A stretch of DNA of 64,000 nucleotides from Amoebophrya sp. A120. Lineage: Eukaryota; Sar; Dinophyceae; Syndiniales; Amoebophryaceae. Positions 1 through 10,036 of this stretch are shown piece by piece. How positions within the stretch are numbered: the stretch's first letter is position 1; each line of letters opens with the position of its first letter. The stretch is taken from NCBI GenBank assembly GCA_905178155.1, contig CAJINV010000007.1, positions 2,771,151 to 2,835,150 of the forward strand, in the 5' to 3' direction. The notes beneath the pieces were generated by a model. That model had not been told where the DNA came from. It searched no databases and was given only the letters and a program-made list of their open reading frames with translations. The translations under genes and the position numbers were made by a program.

Positions 1-2532
1 GACGTGGCATCGCTCACGGACGACGACGACGAAGCCATGCTGAAGCTGACTGATAAAGACGACGCTGCGCTCGACGAACTTCTGCTGCTGACGGGCTTGA
101 AATTCAGTAATGCGTCGAGCGGCTTTTTAACTTCTTCTTTCCGTTTCTCCATGTGCTCGTGGATGCCCGCCAAACGAAAAGCAGAGGAAGCGAATTTGTG
201 CTGGCTGCTTGGAGAAGACACCGCTGTTACAAAACCGGAATCTGGGATGATTTCGTTGAACTCATCAAGTGCTTGCTCATGCCAGTCTTCCACTTGCACC
301 AGCTCAGTTTCTACGGCGTCCATGATGGTGTTGTAATAATCTGGGGCTTTTCGCTTTGATGGCTGCGATGGTCTTGCTGCGTCGCTCAACTGTGGGTGGC
401 TTTTCGTGGCTGACTTCTTGTCGGCGCCTGCTAGCTCCTTCAGGGAGGCTGCAACCGCTGCTTGCTCTGCCAGCTTTTGTAGCTCGCGCCGCAGGACGTC
501 CTCGCCCAGGGCTTCGTGACACGCATTATTTGCAATGAACTTATTCATCGTTGTATTTACAACCTGTTCGCACTAAAGAAGCGGCAAGACGTAAGAGTAC
601 GAAACTGAATCGCAAGGAGCTTATCGCTCGGCTCGGAATCACTCGGGGTGTAGCATCTGTGATGCGCTCTGGAGATCTCAATAAGCAGCTGATGCTTAAA
701 AGGACAAAAAGGACGCAAAACACGAAAAAAGAAGAACACTGCGACCTGCTCGTAACCTCCTGTGTAGATTATCGGGTTGGTGCTGCGACTTCTATTTCAT
801 CATTAAAAAAAATCGTAAGAAACGTTTTGCAGACTGATTATTGTCCGAAAGGGTTGCTATACACTGAAGCTGAAGCTTTTCCACCATTGTTTTTTTGTCG
901 CTTCAAACCGGCCCCTTTCCCGCCCTGATTGTTAAACTGTGGGGCCTTTGGGAAAGGACGCAACATATTACCACCTAGACCTTGCTGCTGGTTTCCATGC
1001 TGCTGGAACTGCTGGCTCCCCTTGCCTCCTCCTTTGAGGGGACAGTCTTTGTTCCAGTGCGCCTCACCACCACACTGCGGCTTTGGGCACTTGATGTAGC
1101 AGATGTTTCCTGATGCAGCGCACGCTTTCAAGCCCAGCTGGCCGTCCTTGTGGTGGTTGCCTGGTCCTTTGCCTGCCATGATGCAGTTGACGCAGCTCTG
1201 CGTGTGGGACATCCAGGTAGACAGAATCGTGGGACTCTTCGCATTCGCAGCCTCCAGTGCACCTAAGCCGCCCGCGGTCGTTTTGGGTGCGTTGTTCATG
1301 ATGGTGTTGATTTCGTCGTACACAATTTTGTTCTTCTGCTGCTCTGAGCTTGCACCACCACCGGGGTGTTGTCCCAAGTCCGGGACTCGATTTTTGTTGT
1401 TGCCGCCAATCATAGACATGAGATTTCCACCCAGTTGCATCATGCGTTGAATGATATTTGGTTTGCACAAATTATCACACGCTGCCGTTGTCATGGCCGC
1501 CGCGTATTCTAAATTGTAAAATCCCTCGTCGGTTGGAGATGTGGTATACTTGTTTTTGAGCTGGGCCGCGAATTCTTTGATGAAGAAATATCTGCGGAGA
1601 GTTTGTTTTTATCATTACTTAGCAAAACAGCTCACTCAAGCGTGAATATGCAAAAGACATGGCAGAATACAAAAGATGAACAAACGACGAATGAGAGTTT
1701 GGAAGCATCGGACGAAACAAACAGGATATACGTACATTTGGTAATTGTAATTCAGCGGTAGCTTCTTGGGCGCGATCGAGTTTTTGGTCAACGCGGCCGA
1801 TTTTCGTTCGTAGTATGTCACTGGCCATAGAAAATACCGGGCCAGGATAGTCCACTCTTCGTTCGGGAAGAGGTCTATCAGTGTCTGGAGGTATTGCTTC
1901 AACTCGTACAAGGAACCCGCCGGGGGCAAGATCATGTTCTTCCAACTGCACTTGGGAATATCTTGCTGGTTGGTACTGTCGATGAAGCTCTGTGAGGTCA
2001 AAATGTAGAATCAAAATAAAACTGACATGCAACATCCACATCATCACATGACCAGAAAAACAAGATATACCTGTGCTGCCGCGTTGGTGGTTGCTAAGTG
2101 CACGGCGAACAACTTCATCATGAACTTGCCTTGGTCTTTGTCGATTTTCTGGGATCTTCTGACCGGGGGGCGCTTGAGAGTTTCGTAGTACTTGGCCTTC
2201 AGGTCGATTGGTGTGGCCGCGAAGGTTGCGTACCACGGGTGGGCTGCAATCACTTGCTGAGTGACGTCTGCTGTGCCCGCTCGCTGATCGATCCTGTCCT
2301 TGACTTTCGAGGAGTCCGAGAGTGTCTTCGTTCTTTTGCAGGCTTTGCACTTCCCAACTTTTGTCTGGAAATCGTAGCTGCCGAACTCGTCGATTAGAAT
2401 GATCCCTCCATTCGTCTTGTAGCAGTTGGAGCAAATGCAGGAACATGCTGCACAGCTTGCTTCCGAGCAAAACAACTCACGATCGGCATCGGCGATCGTG
2501 CCGGAGAAGCAGATAACGCATCTTGAAGACAT
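1..2532 (-). CDS. zinc-finger protein, unknown function (partial, 3' end off window)
   Basis: Four exons were placed by frame: 2532-2071, 1989-1736, 1591-865 and 563-1. Each intron has GT and AG ends, and the phases agree (0, 2, 0). The N-terminus has a RING/FYVE-like cysteine cluster: CVIC, then LFC, SCIC and SNC within about 40 residues, and later CKAC. Exon 3 carries a CCHC knuckle-like motif of spacing C-x4-C-x4-H-x4-C, followed by a Q/G-rich stretch. Exon 4 is hydrophilic and serine-rich and stays open to the window edge. An in-frame ATG at 2580 is an alternative start. Zinc or nucleic-acid binding is inferred from the motifs alone, and the family is not recognised. The knuckle recalls retroelement gag, but no protease or polymerase follows. 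Confidence 0.6.
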
Positions 2533-2851
2533 CGTGAGCGAATGCTGGTTGCACTCAAGTAAAAACTGCACATTGCACATAAATACAAATGAAGAGGTAG
2601 GAGGATCGTGTTCTGTGTGACGACGACAGGAAGACGAAAGGAAAAAATTAAAAAAGCATGTGTACAGGACGTCAAAAAGTAGAACACAGTGCGATCATAA
2701 CCCACGAGAAAAGAGCTATCACAAATGCTTTTTTGAATCGGACTTTTTCGTAAATCAACAAACTTTCGCATTCGGAAAGACCTACTAGCGTCAGCTCGTA
2801 TCACAAGACATGTTCGTCTGAAATCTAAAGAGTTCTGCTCCTAGCTTTCAG
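2533..2851. other. intergenic spacer
   Basis: No supported gene. This is the gap between the start of the zinc-finger gene and the stop codon of the gene to its right. It is A/T-rich and would hold promoter or trans-splice acceptor sequence, but no specific site is recognised. Confidence 0.5.
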
Positions 2852-3885
2852 CTAGTTCTCGTTTTGTAACTGCAGGCGCTGTTCGTTGCGCTGCAGCGGC
2901 TCATTGAAAGTATCGTTTGTCATGTTCGACACCACGGATCTTTCAGATAACAATTTCACCGCACCGGGTTCGGTGGGGGCTTGACCTAAGAACCAGTCGG
3001 CGAAGGCCGGGTTCCAGGCCTTGGCGGAGGCAAACTGCGGCAAGAAGATAATCGGAAACTCCCAGAGTAACGTCTTGAATCTCTGGGACGGCTTTGCCCC
3101 CATCGCCAGGCGACTCACCGTTTCCTGAAAGAATTGATGATAATGTACATTACAAAGCAATGCAAGAAAAAAGCGTCAGTATGTCATGCATAAGATACAA
3201 TGAAACACAACTAATACCAGCAGAGCGTTTGTAGTTCGCAACTTAGATTCTCGCAGTTCCTGGCTGTAGGCCATACAGTTGGCTCTGGCAATTTGCGGGT
3301 CTTGGTGCTCGTCATCCATGATGGTGAACGCACGCGGGCCTGCTGTTTGTACGCGCTGAGCGTGAGCTTCGACGAGGTTGGCGACCGTCTCCAAAGACAG
3401 GTTTCCGTACACCAACGCACACCAGACGGGCGTGTGCAACGAGATGTCGTTGGCACACGAGGAGAGGATGCGCTGCATCTGCAGTAGATCTGCAGCGGAT
3501 AACGACAGAGCCATCTTGTTCTGTGTCCAAACACGAATTTCTGTCTTCTCGCCAGCAGGGCAGAGGGAAAGTAAATCGTGTAGATCCTTTTTCAAACGTG
3601 AAACTACAAGCAGTGAACCGAATGAAAGCAGGGGCATCGCGTGGTCTCGGTAACAGCACGATGCAATAACTAACCAAAATCACGCAAGATCAACGAAATG
3701 GCCATGTAACACAGATCTTGGAGAAATACGCGACAGTGATCCAGACAGGAGCCAAGAACGCGGGCGCGTTGCAGACTTATGCATGGCGCGCACGGGGTGC
3801 GCTCCAATGACAGTGGCAGCTGCAGCCGAAGGCTACCATGGTCCATAACGAACCGATGGCTTTCTGACATGTTATCAGAGATCAT
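2852..3885 (-). CDS. hypothetical protein, three exons
   Basis: Exons 3885-3675, 3540-3218 and 3124-2852 total 807 nt (268 residues plus stop). All three junctions keep frame with GT and AG intron ends; the introns are 134 and 93 bp. The protein is soluble-looking and mostly helical. Its middle part has leucine-rich helices (LLQMQRIL, LETVANLVEAHAQ) and the C-terminus is Asn/Gln-rich. The arrangement loosely recalls organellar helical-repeat proteins, but no diagnostic motif was seen, so no function is assigned. The first exon is less clearly coding than the other two, and translation might start at the Met near 3510 instead. Confidence 0.55.
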
Positions 3886-4146
3886 CGGAACTGTGTGTGC
3901 ATCGCGGATGTGCGAATGCCCAACAGGACCTTAATCGACGACGAAGGAACCGAGACGACGAAAGGCGACGAAAAGCTGCTGGTGTGCAGATTTCGAACGC
4001 GAAAAGGAGCTGCCACAATGCCGGACGACAAGGTCGCCGTGCGAATGTGTCATTCGCTTTTCAAAATAAAGTGTGAGTGTGGTGACCGGATGCTCACAGC
4101 CCCGACTTACGAACTACCATAGACAACTCCCACACTTGACGATCAA

Positions 4147-4794
4147 CTATTTCCTTACGAAAACCTCAGATCTCATAATGTTGAGGTTGTCGGTGTAAAA
4201 AGCGTCGTGTTGTTCGTGTAGTTCGAAGAAAGATGATGGGGTTGAAGCACGACGATGTTTACTTTCGCATTTATTTCCAAAGTCGTGCTCAGTTTGTTCT
4301 ACGTCTTTTTCCTGTTTCTCCCGCCAAGGCCGCCGCCTCCGCTTCCTCCTCCAGGTCAGCCTCAACAATGATTCTGATCTACTTCGCTTTCTTCCACCAT
4401 CGCGCGGCTCGGCATCGTTTTTTGCACTGCTCTTCCGAATGATGTCGCTTCCATCGCCCTTGTGGGCGCCTCGCCTTTTTATCGGGCTGTAGTCTCCACA
4501 TAGTGATATAATTTCTCGTCGATCGAACCCCCTTGCGACACTCTGAGCGTCGTGTGATACTTGCCGCCGGTGTTGGCTGCAGTTCCGGCGGCTGCCGCGG
4601 CCATCACGATCATCTACAACGACTTCAGGACCAGGGTCACACATCCTCTCTGAAGCCGAACTTTCGCTTCTCCCGGGCACTAAAGGGTCGCATCTTTGGC
4701 GAGCCGCCATGCCGGACGAGCAAGAGGGAGATGACCTCTTGCTCGGGGAGTCGAGCTCCATGGTCGTCCTCGTGTTTTGGCTGCGGTTCTGCAT
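4147..4794 (-). CDS. possible basic Ser/Arg-rich protein
   Basis: An uninterrupted frame of 215 residues, strongly basic in the middle (clusters such as RKRSRS and WRRKRRRR), with a more ordinary C-terminus ending in VFVRK. Such composition suits a nuclear RNA- or DNA-binding protein, but low-complexity frames like this can also arise by chance. A stop lies just upstream in frame, and an upstream exon could not be located. It is kept because it lies on the same strand as all neighbouring genes and fills an otherwise empty gap. Confidence 0.3.
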   Translation of the reverse strand: MQNRSQNTRTTMELDSPSKRSSPSCSSGMAARQRCDPLVPGRSESSASERMCDPGPEVVVDDRDGRGSRRNCSQHRRQVSHDAQSVARGFDRREIISLCGDYSPIKRRGAHKGDGSDIIRKSSAKNDAEPRDGGRKRSRSESLLRLTWRRKRRRRPWREKQEKDVEQTEHDFGNKCESKHRRASTPSSFFELHEQHDAFYTDNLNIMRSEVFVRK

Positions 4795-5637
4795 GCAGCT
4801 ACATCTTTCACTCTCCCTTTTGGATGCAAGAGGCCATCAAGAGGATGGTCTCGCGTCTCTCGTCGTCGTCCCTCCTAGTGGTCCCAGCTCCTTCCCTAAT
4901 TGGATTATGATCGGTGTGCGTTTGAAGAAGTAGAAATGCCCCGCTCATTTCCAGCATAGCAAAAAGAACAACACAAAGAAAAAATAGAAGAAAGGTATCA
5001 TGTGTGAAAAAGAAAATCAAAATTGCCTTCTTGCTGTTCTTTGCAGTTTTTGGACATCAGCTTCTGTCTTCTTCTTTGGTGAAGAAGATGAAGTACATGT
5101 GTTCATCTAGAAGAAACTCTCTAACTCTACTCGCTCCTCACGTTGCGCATTTTCTTTTTTTTTTGTTCCCATTCGTCCAAGACCAGTTTTTTTTAGTTGT
5201 CATCGCTCCTTGCAACATTATCTGCGGAGATGAACAAGAGGACGTGAACAAGAGTCCCGCCCCAGCTGTAGTAACTACAGCAGGGTGAACTAGAACTCGT
5301 TGAGGCTAAGCTTTTACATTGCATGATTGTTGTCCGCACGCGCAACAATCAGCGAATATCTGCAGTACATTTTCGCGAACTTATGAAGGTGGAGGACGCC
5401 TCAGCTCTCTCTCTCTGGTCGCAGTCCTCATGCTTTTGCTCGCTTGTCTTGAATATCCAAGCAGCTCCAGCAATGCCACGATCGGCCTGTTAACAGCGAA
5501 ACCAATGTATTTCTAGCATCTACTCGCGGCTGTGGAAAGCTACAAAAACAACCGCAATCCACGATGACAGCTCAGAGTAGCATACCTAACAAACTATGAT
5601 TGTCATCTTTCGGCATGTGAATCTTCACCTCCCGCGA
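4795..5637. other. intergenic region
   Basis: No supported gene. Pyrimidine- and A-rich runs are present. A short minus-strand frame near 4808-5020 encodes a hydrophobic stretch that could be a signal-anchor exon of the left neighbour, but no convincing splice junction was found. Confidence 0.4.
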
Positions 5638-8600
5638 CTACTCGCCCCAAGCCCCACTCCCAAGGAAGTCCAAGTGTCCATTTGCGATCAAGGCAGCTAG
5701 AACGGCCGAAACCAGAAAAGACACATAAGCGTACAGAGCGTTCACCAAGGAGCGGTCCGCTTTCTGGTACAAGAAACGCAGCGGCAGCAGTTCGTAATGC
5801 GTAGACAAATCTTCCGCCAGCTCAGGGGCAAGGGTCTGTACCAACTCTAGCTCGGTTTCTACTTCTTCGTCTGCGACTGCGGTTAATGTTGGTGGGGCAC
5901 CAACATTATTCCCACTTGCAGCAGAGAACGTAGAAATAAATCTGCGTTTTCTCTCCGTCCGCCTGACCCCGGCTTCGATTCCCAGTCGCCGGCAGGCTTG
6001 CGCGAGTTGCTTGAAGTTTTGGTTGCACCTTTCGCCGTACATAATCGTCGCCAGGAGGGAGACCGTGACGAATACGAAAATATACGCGACCTCGAAAATC
6101 ACGGGCCAGTAGACTTTTGATGAACTTGTGGCTGCATCTTCGTAGGTCGTTCCAGACGTAGAAGAACCAGTGCCGCCTGCAGTCGTTCCGCCAGATCTGC
6201 TGGTGCTAGAGGTGGAGACTTGGAGAATCACAAGCCCGCAGCACCCGAGCAAGTAGAGCATGGACAGGACGGCAAACCCGCAGTTATACCGCAGCATCGT
6301 TTGTTGCATCAAGGTGGGGGATAGAATTCGGCAAAGCACCCAGAACGCCTTCACGTCCTTTGCAGACGAAATCTGCGCTTGACACGAAGATACTATTGCG
6401 AGCGCAGAGGTGCTGCTGCTGTTCACAGTTGTGGTTGGCGTGGTCGACGTAGGTGCTTGCTCCATAAGTGTTGTTCCACCTGTCTTCCCTTTCATCTTCC
6501 CAGTAGTTGGAGGAGCCAACTCTTCCTCTTCCCCGAGCAAAAATCGCAACAGCCTTTTCGTCTCCGCGTCGTCCAACGTGTCAATGTATCAAATGTAAAA
6601 ATGTCTGGGTCTGGAAGAATGCATGTTTGTCATGCTTGTCCGGCATGGCTCTTAAATCTGTCACGCACGTTACCCAAGAGCTCCATTTTTCTGTGATGCA
6701 GAAACGCTGTTTGTCATGCAGAATAGGCACCTTGATATTCCCGATTCACACTCGGGGGAATTTTTTTTCTGGCTTGGAGACCCCCTCCCACCCCCCCGAT
6801 CTCGGATGTGCGTGAGCCCATGAAAGTTTTCAAAGGACTTGAAACATGCAAACATTTATGCGTGAGGCCAAACAAGATGGCAAGCGAGGTGGGAACTGGA
6901 ACTTTCGCGAGACCAAACAAGATGGCAAGCGAGGTCCGCGCGCCCCCCCTGGAGGTGAGATAGGCAATACCTAGAAGCTCAGAAACTTGTGACGCTGAGC
7001 CAGCAATTGTGGCCTCCTCATGATACGCCACACAGCATCACAAGTTTCCACCAGACCCAGACACTTTTGCATTTGATGCAATGGCACACCGGGCCCGCGC
7101 GCTGCTGTTTTTCGTGAACAGTGCCAACATCAGGGCGGACAGGCGCCAGCGGCGGTGCGCGTCGAGGTAGGGGTAGTAGAGAAACCCCATGAAGACGAAG
7201 AGCATCATGAACTTCTGGAAAATCAGCAGCCCGAAAATCACTTTGGTCAACGCGTTCTCCCCGAAGGGGGAGAGGTCCATCGCGAGCCACCGGGCAAAGG
7301 GGACGATCGCCGCACCGATGAGGTACACTCCAAGGTCCGCGGGAGCGGGGCACGCCCGGTAGGCGATGCAGAGCAGGGCGTAGGCGGCGATGCGAACGGG
7401 GAGCCGGGCAGTTTCTTGGAAAGCCTGCAGCTCCGGTTTAGTTACGCAGCACAGCTCCCGAACGTCCCCGTACTTGCAGCTCTGCATCTGCTCGAACGAA
7501 AGCGGCGGAAACGGCGCGGTCAGCGTTTTCGTGTGCGCAATGTGGGCCTCCTTGTCCTCCAGCCTCCCCAAAGACTCGTTCGCGAGACGAAAAAATTTCT
7601 CGGCGAACTGCTTGGCTTTAGTTTCGGACGCCGGAATATCTGTACCTGTACGTTGATGATCGACATGCAGTTCCTCTTTGGTAGTTTTTGTTCCACCGAA
7701 GTCGAATTCCGCAGTGAGGTATTCGTCCACACAGGAATTGCGCAGTGAGGACTCGAAGAGCCGCTCCAGGTTGTCGGCGGCCGCCGTGCCAATATCGTCG
7801 TGAAAGGCCGCGCCGCCGAGCCGCCGGTAGACGACACCCTTGTCCCCGTACTTTTGCGTGCCCCTGACGCAGGCGAGCTCGGAGTCCGTAAAGTAGGCGT
7901 ACTTCAAAGCAATGCCGAAAAAGCGGTAGAGCTTAAGCAGCGCCAGCACCGCGATGTCTGTCCAGTGCACTTTTTCCTCCTCGTTTCCCTCGGTGTCGGC
8001 TAGCCACAGCGCGAAAATGACGAACCACATCGTCGGCGAAACGGTCAGCTCCGCGGCAAGTAACGCGACCTTGTCGCCGTCAATGACGAACCGGTTGTGC
8101 GCAGAGGCTTTATTTTCCAACAGCCAGCAGAAAAAATAACCGACCGGGGCCGGGATGGACTCGAGAAACACGGTTTTGAACCGCTTATCCGATACAAACA
8201 TGTCTGGGTCTGCATAATGAGTCCACATGTTTCTTGCCACGCGGTTTTTTTCTTGACCAAGAAGCTCTGGGATGCAAGCAATACTAGCGTCACAGGTTTC
8301 CAGATAGACTCTCCATGTCCATGTGTTGTATCCCGCATGAAAAATACCTGCATTTTGATGGCAATACTTGGTCTACTTCGTACTTTGGCTGTCCACGCAT
8401 AAGAAGTTTGTGTCTGATAAAAAAAAGGAATCACAAGTTCACAATCACATGATTCCAGACCAAGACATTACATTTGCATTGCATACAGCTGTCCGTACTG
8501 CAAATGCTCTTCCGTCCACACGTCCTCCTCGAAAGCGCGCCAGCTCGTGGACGGTGGTCTACTTGAAGAGGTTGAGGTTCTGAATCCAGCTTCCTCTTCT

Positions 8601-8935
8601 ACCATTATTTCACCCCTTCTTCTTGGTGTCTTTTCCTTCTCGCCGCCGTCCACTTCTGGGCCGACGTGCGGCGTCACTTCTTCTCGACGACCGTCGCTGT
8701 TGTCTGGTCCACTGGAACCAGGAGCATGGTAGCTGCTGCTCGCGGACGTATGTAGAAGTTGACCAGCGGCCACCACGTCTCCGCCGGATATTTCCACGTT
8801 TTCCACGCAAAACGTCTTTACGTCGGCGGAAGAAGAGAGCTCCGCAAGGCGCATGCTCGTCCGGCTTTTGGAGAGCCCAGGCCTAAAGTGGACGCTGCCG
8901 CCCTGGTCTGGATCGATGTCGATACGGCGGGACAT
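5638..8935 (-). CDS. multi-pass membrane protein, unknown family
   Basis: Four exons: 8935-8603, 8558-8483, 8191-7079 and 6581-5638, totalling 2,466 nt (821 residues plus stop). The first intron would be only 44 bp (GTAGAA to AAGTAG). The other two introns are inserted elements flanked by 5-bp repeats at 8192/8483 and 6582/7079, and removing element plus one repeat keeps the frame. The N-terminus (about 110 residues) is acidic and serine-rich. The rest has many hydrophobic segments, including ones near WFVIFALWLAD, LIGAAIVPFARW, MMLFVFMGFLYYP, VLSMLYLLGCCGLVIL, IFVFVTVSLLATI and FLVSAVLAALIA. An acidic or low-complexity linker precedes the last pair. It is probably an integral membrane protein, but no transporter or enzyme signature was recognised. 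The start could also lie upstream, through an acceptor near 9010. Confidence 0.7.
6587..7078. mobile_element. introner-like element I1 (family A, with nested insert)
   Basis: This 492-bp element starts TATCAAATGTAAAAATGTCT. Its right end reads as the near-perfect inverted repeat (about 30 bp). It is flanked by the direct repeat CAATG (6582-6586 and 7079-7083). Taking out the element and one repeat joins two exons in frame (codons for Ala-Ile-Asp-Thr across the scar). No GT-AG or GC-AG boundary is possible within the 5-bp shift. Internal sequence closely matches I4 except for about 237 extra bp at 6730-6966. Confidence 0.88.
6730..6966. repeat. nested insertion inside element I1
   Basis: Absent from the otherwise similar element I4. 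It is bounded by the direct repeat ATAGGCA (6723-6729 and 6960-6966). It contains C- and T-rich runs and two copies of a 23-bp unit (6868-6890 and 6913-6935). It looks like a secondary insertion into an existing element. Confidence 0.6.
8197..8482. mobile_element. introner-like element I2 (degenerate ends)
   Basis: This 286-bp element has the family A core ATGTCTGGGTCTG at its left end and an imperfect inverted copy (CCAGACCAAGACATTACATT) at its right end. The direct repeat ATACA flanks it at 8192-8196 and 8483-8487. Removing the element plus one repeat joins the exons in frame only if the 44-bp upstream intron is also accepted; the whole-gene length is then divisible by three. It lacks the internal TTGTCATGC motif seen in the other copies. 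Confidence 0.75.
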
Positions 8936-9108
8936 TGTTGGGGCTTGTTGTGACGTTCTTGACGACGAGGTGCGGCAGGGACTCGAACACTGGACGTATA
9001 CTGGAACCAATCGAAAATCACAATGTATAAATAAAATTGCAGCGGAAGTAGACTAAGCCATATACAGGCTCACTTCCGGACCCGGATGCGGATCCTTGAG
9101 GACTACTA

Positions 9109-9429
9109 CTAGTCCAGACACTGATTGGCCCCGTACCCGAGCAGCGCGACGCCGACAATCGGTATTCCGTAGGTGAAAACAAGATCCCCGTAGAGCCAGT
9201 AGGACAATACCAGTCCAATCGGAATTCCATAGGAGCTGAAGAGCAACAGGTTCAGCACGAGGCTCAAATAGGGCTCTTCCAACGTCGCTAACCGGGGTCC
9301 GATCCCGAGAACCTTCGCCAGAAAAATCGACGGCAGCATCAAGAGCCGCTTGCACTTTTGGAGGGTTGTCAGCTCCTGCTCCCCGCGGGGGCCACGTCGA
9401 CCAAGAGCACTGGCGAAGAGGGAGGACAT
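9109..9429 (-). CDS. small membrane protein, unknown
   Basis: A single frame of 106 residues from the ATG at 9429, preceded by a plausible acceptor (ACTAG) and, further up, a GTAAGT donor at about 9495. This suggests an intron in the 5' UTR or an additional first exon. There are two hydrophobic segments (near LSLVLNLLLFSSYGIPIGLVL and LVFTYGIPIVGVALL) that share a YGIPI motif. The protein ends 174 bp upstream of the next gene's start. No family is recognised. It might instead be the last exon of a longer gene. Confidence 0.5.
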   Translation of the reverse strand: MSSLFASALGRRGPRGEQELTTLQKCKRLLMLPSIFLAKVLGIGPRLATLEEPYLSLVLNLLLFSSYGIPIGLVLSYWLYGDLVFTYGIPIVGVALLGYGANQCLD

Positions 9430-10036
9430 GTGGATATCTAGTACTTCGTGGTCAGCCGGTGAGCAAGTAGTTAGAAAGCTGAAGCACCACTTACGGATAG
9501 TGCAGCTGCGTGGCAATAATTGTACTTTTGAAGAACTCGACTTCAACGCCGCTTTATTTCTCTCCGTCTCTCACTCTCCAGTCTTCCTTATCGTTGAAGG
9601 GGGCACAAAAATGTCGAAAAAACCCATCACCATGCGATTGGCATTGGCTGTAGGAAGCGAAAACATAAAACAATTTAATGGAGGAGCAAGCATCAAAGCC
9701 AAACAAAATTTCGTGTCAGCACGACCAACGACAACGAGTTCCGGATTAGCAACAATGAAAACAGAAGAGCCCTGCGCTGTCCCCAGACACACCGTTCGGA
9801 CACCACACCTCCAAAAATGCTGAAGAGGTAAAATCTGTGTTTTCCATGATTTGACTTGGATTTTATCTCGAGGGCACCAGATGAAGAGCTGTAGACAACT
9901 ACGGAGGACCTAGAGAGTGATGTCGCTTGAATGATGTTCAAAATCTTGTATAGTTTCATTTTTATACTCTGCGCTGCTAACTACACGTAGTGCAGTTTCA
10001 AATTCTGGTGCACTTCCGCACGCTAACTGAGTAGTG
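9430..10036. other. intergenic region
   Basis: No supported gene apart from possible 5' UTR or first-exon sequence of the small membrane protein near 9495-9550. The remaining frames are short and lack protein-like composition. Confidence 0.4.

Noticed and set aside
4-336. Plus-strand frame of 110 residues at the left edge
   Set aside because: It is the shadow of the last visible exon of the minus-strand zinc-finger gene, whose frame is open through the same bases and joins upstream exons in phase.
551-928. Plus-strand frame of 125 residues
   Set aside because: It overlaps a well-supported intron and two exons on the minus strand and has no recognisable motif.
3895-4122. Plus-strand 75-residue frame
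   Set aside because: Short, opposite in strand to every neighbour, and without motif. It may be chance.
8975-9003. tRNA T-arm-like sequence (GTTCGAGTC) on the minus strand
   Set aside because: The flanking bases do not form a paired T stem, and no anticodon or acceptor arm can be folded nearby. It lies beside the start of a coding exon.
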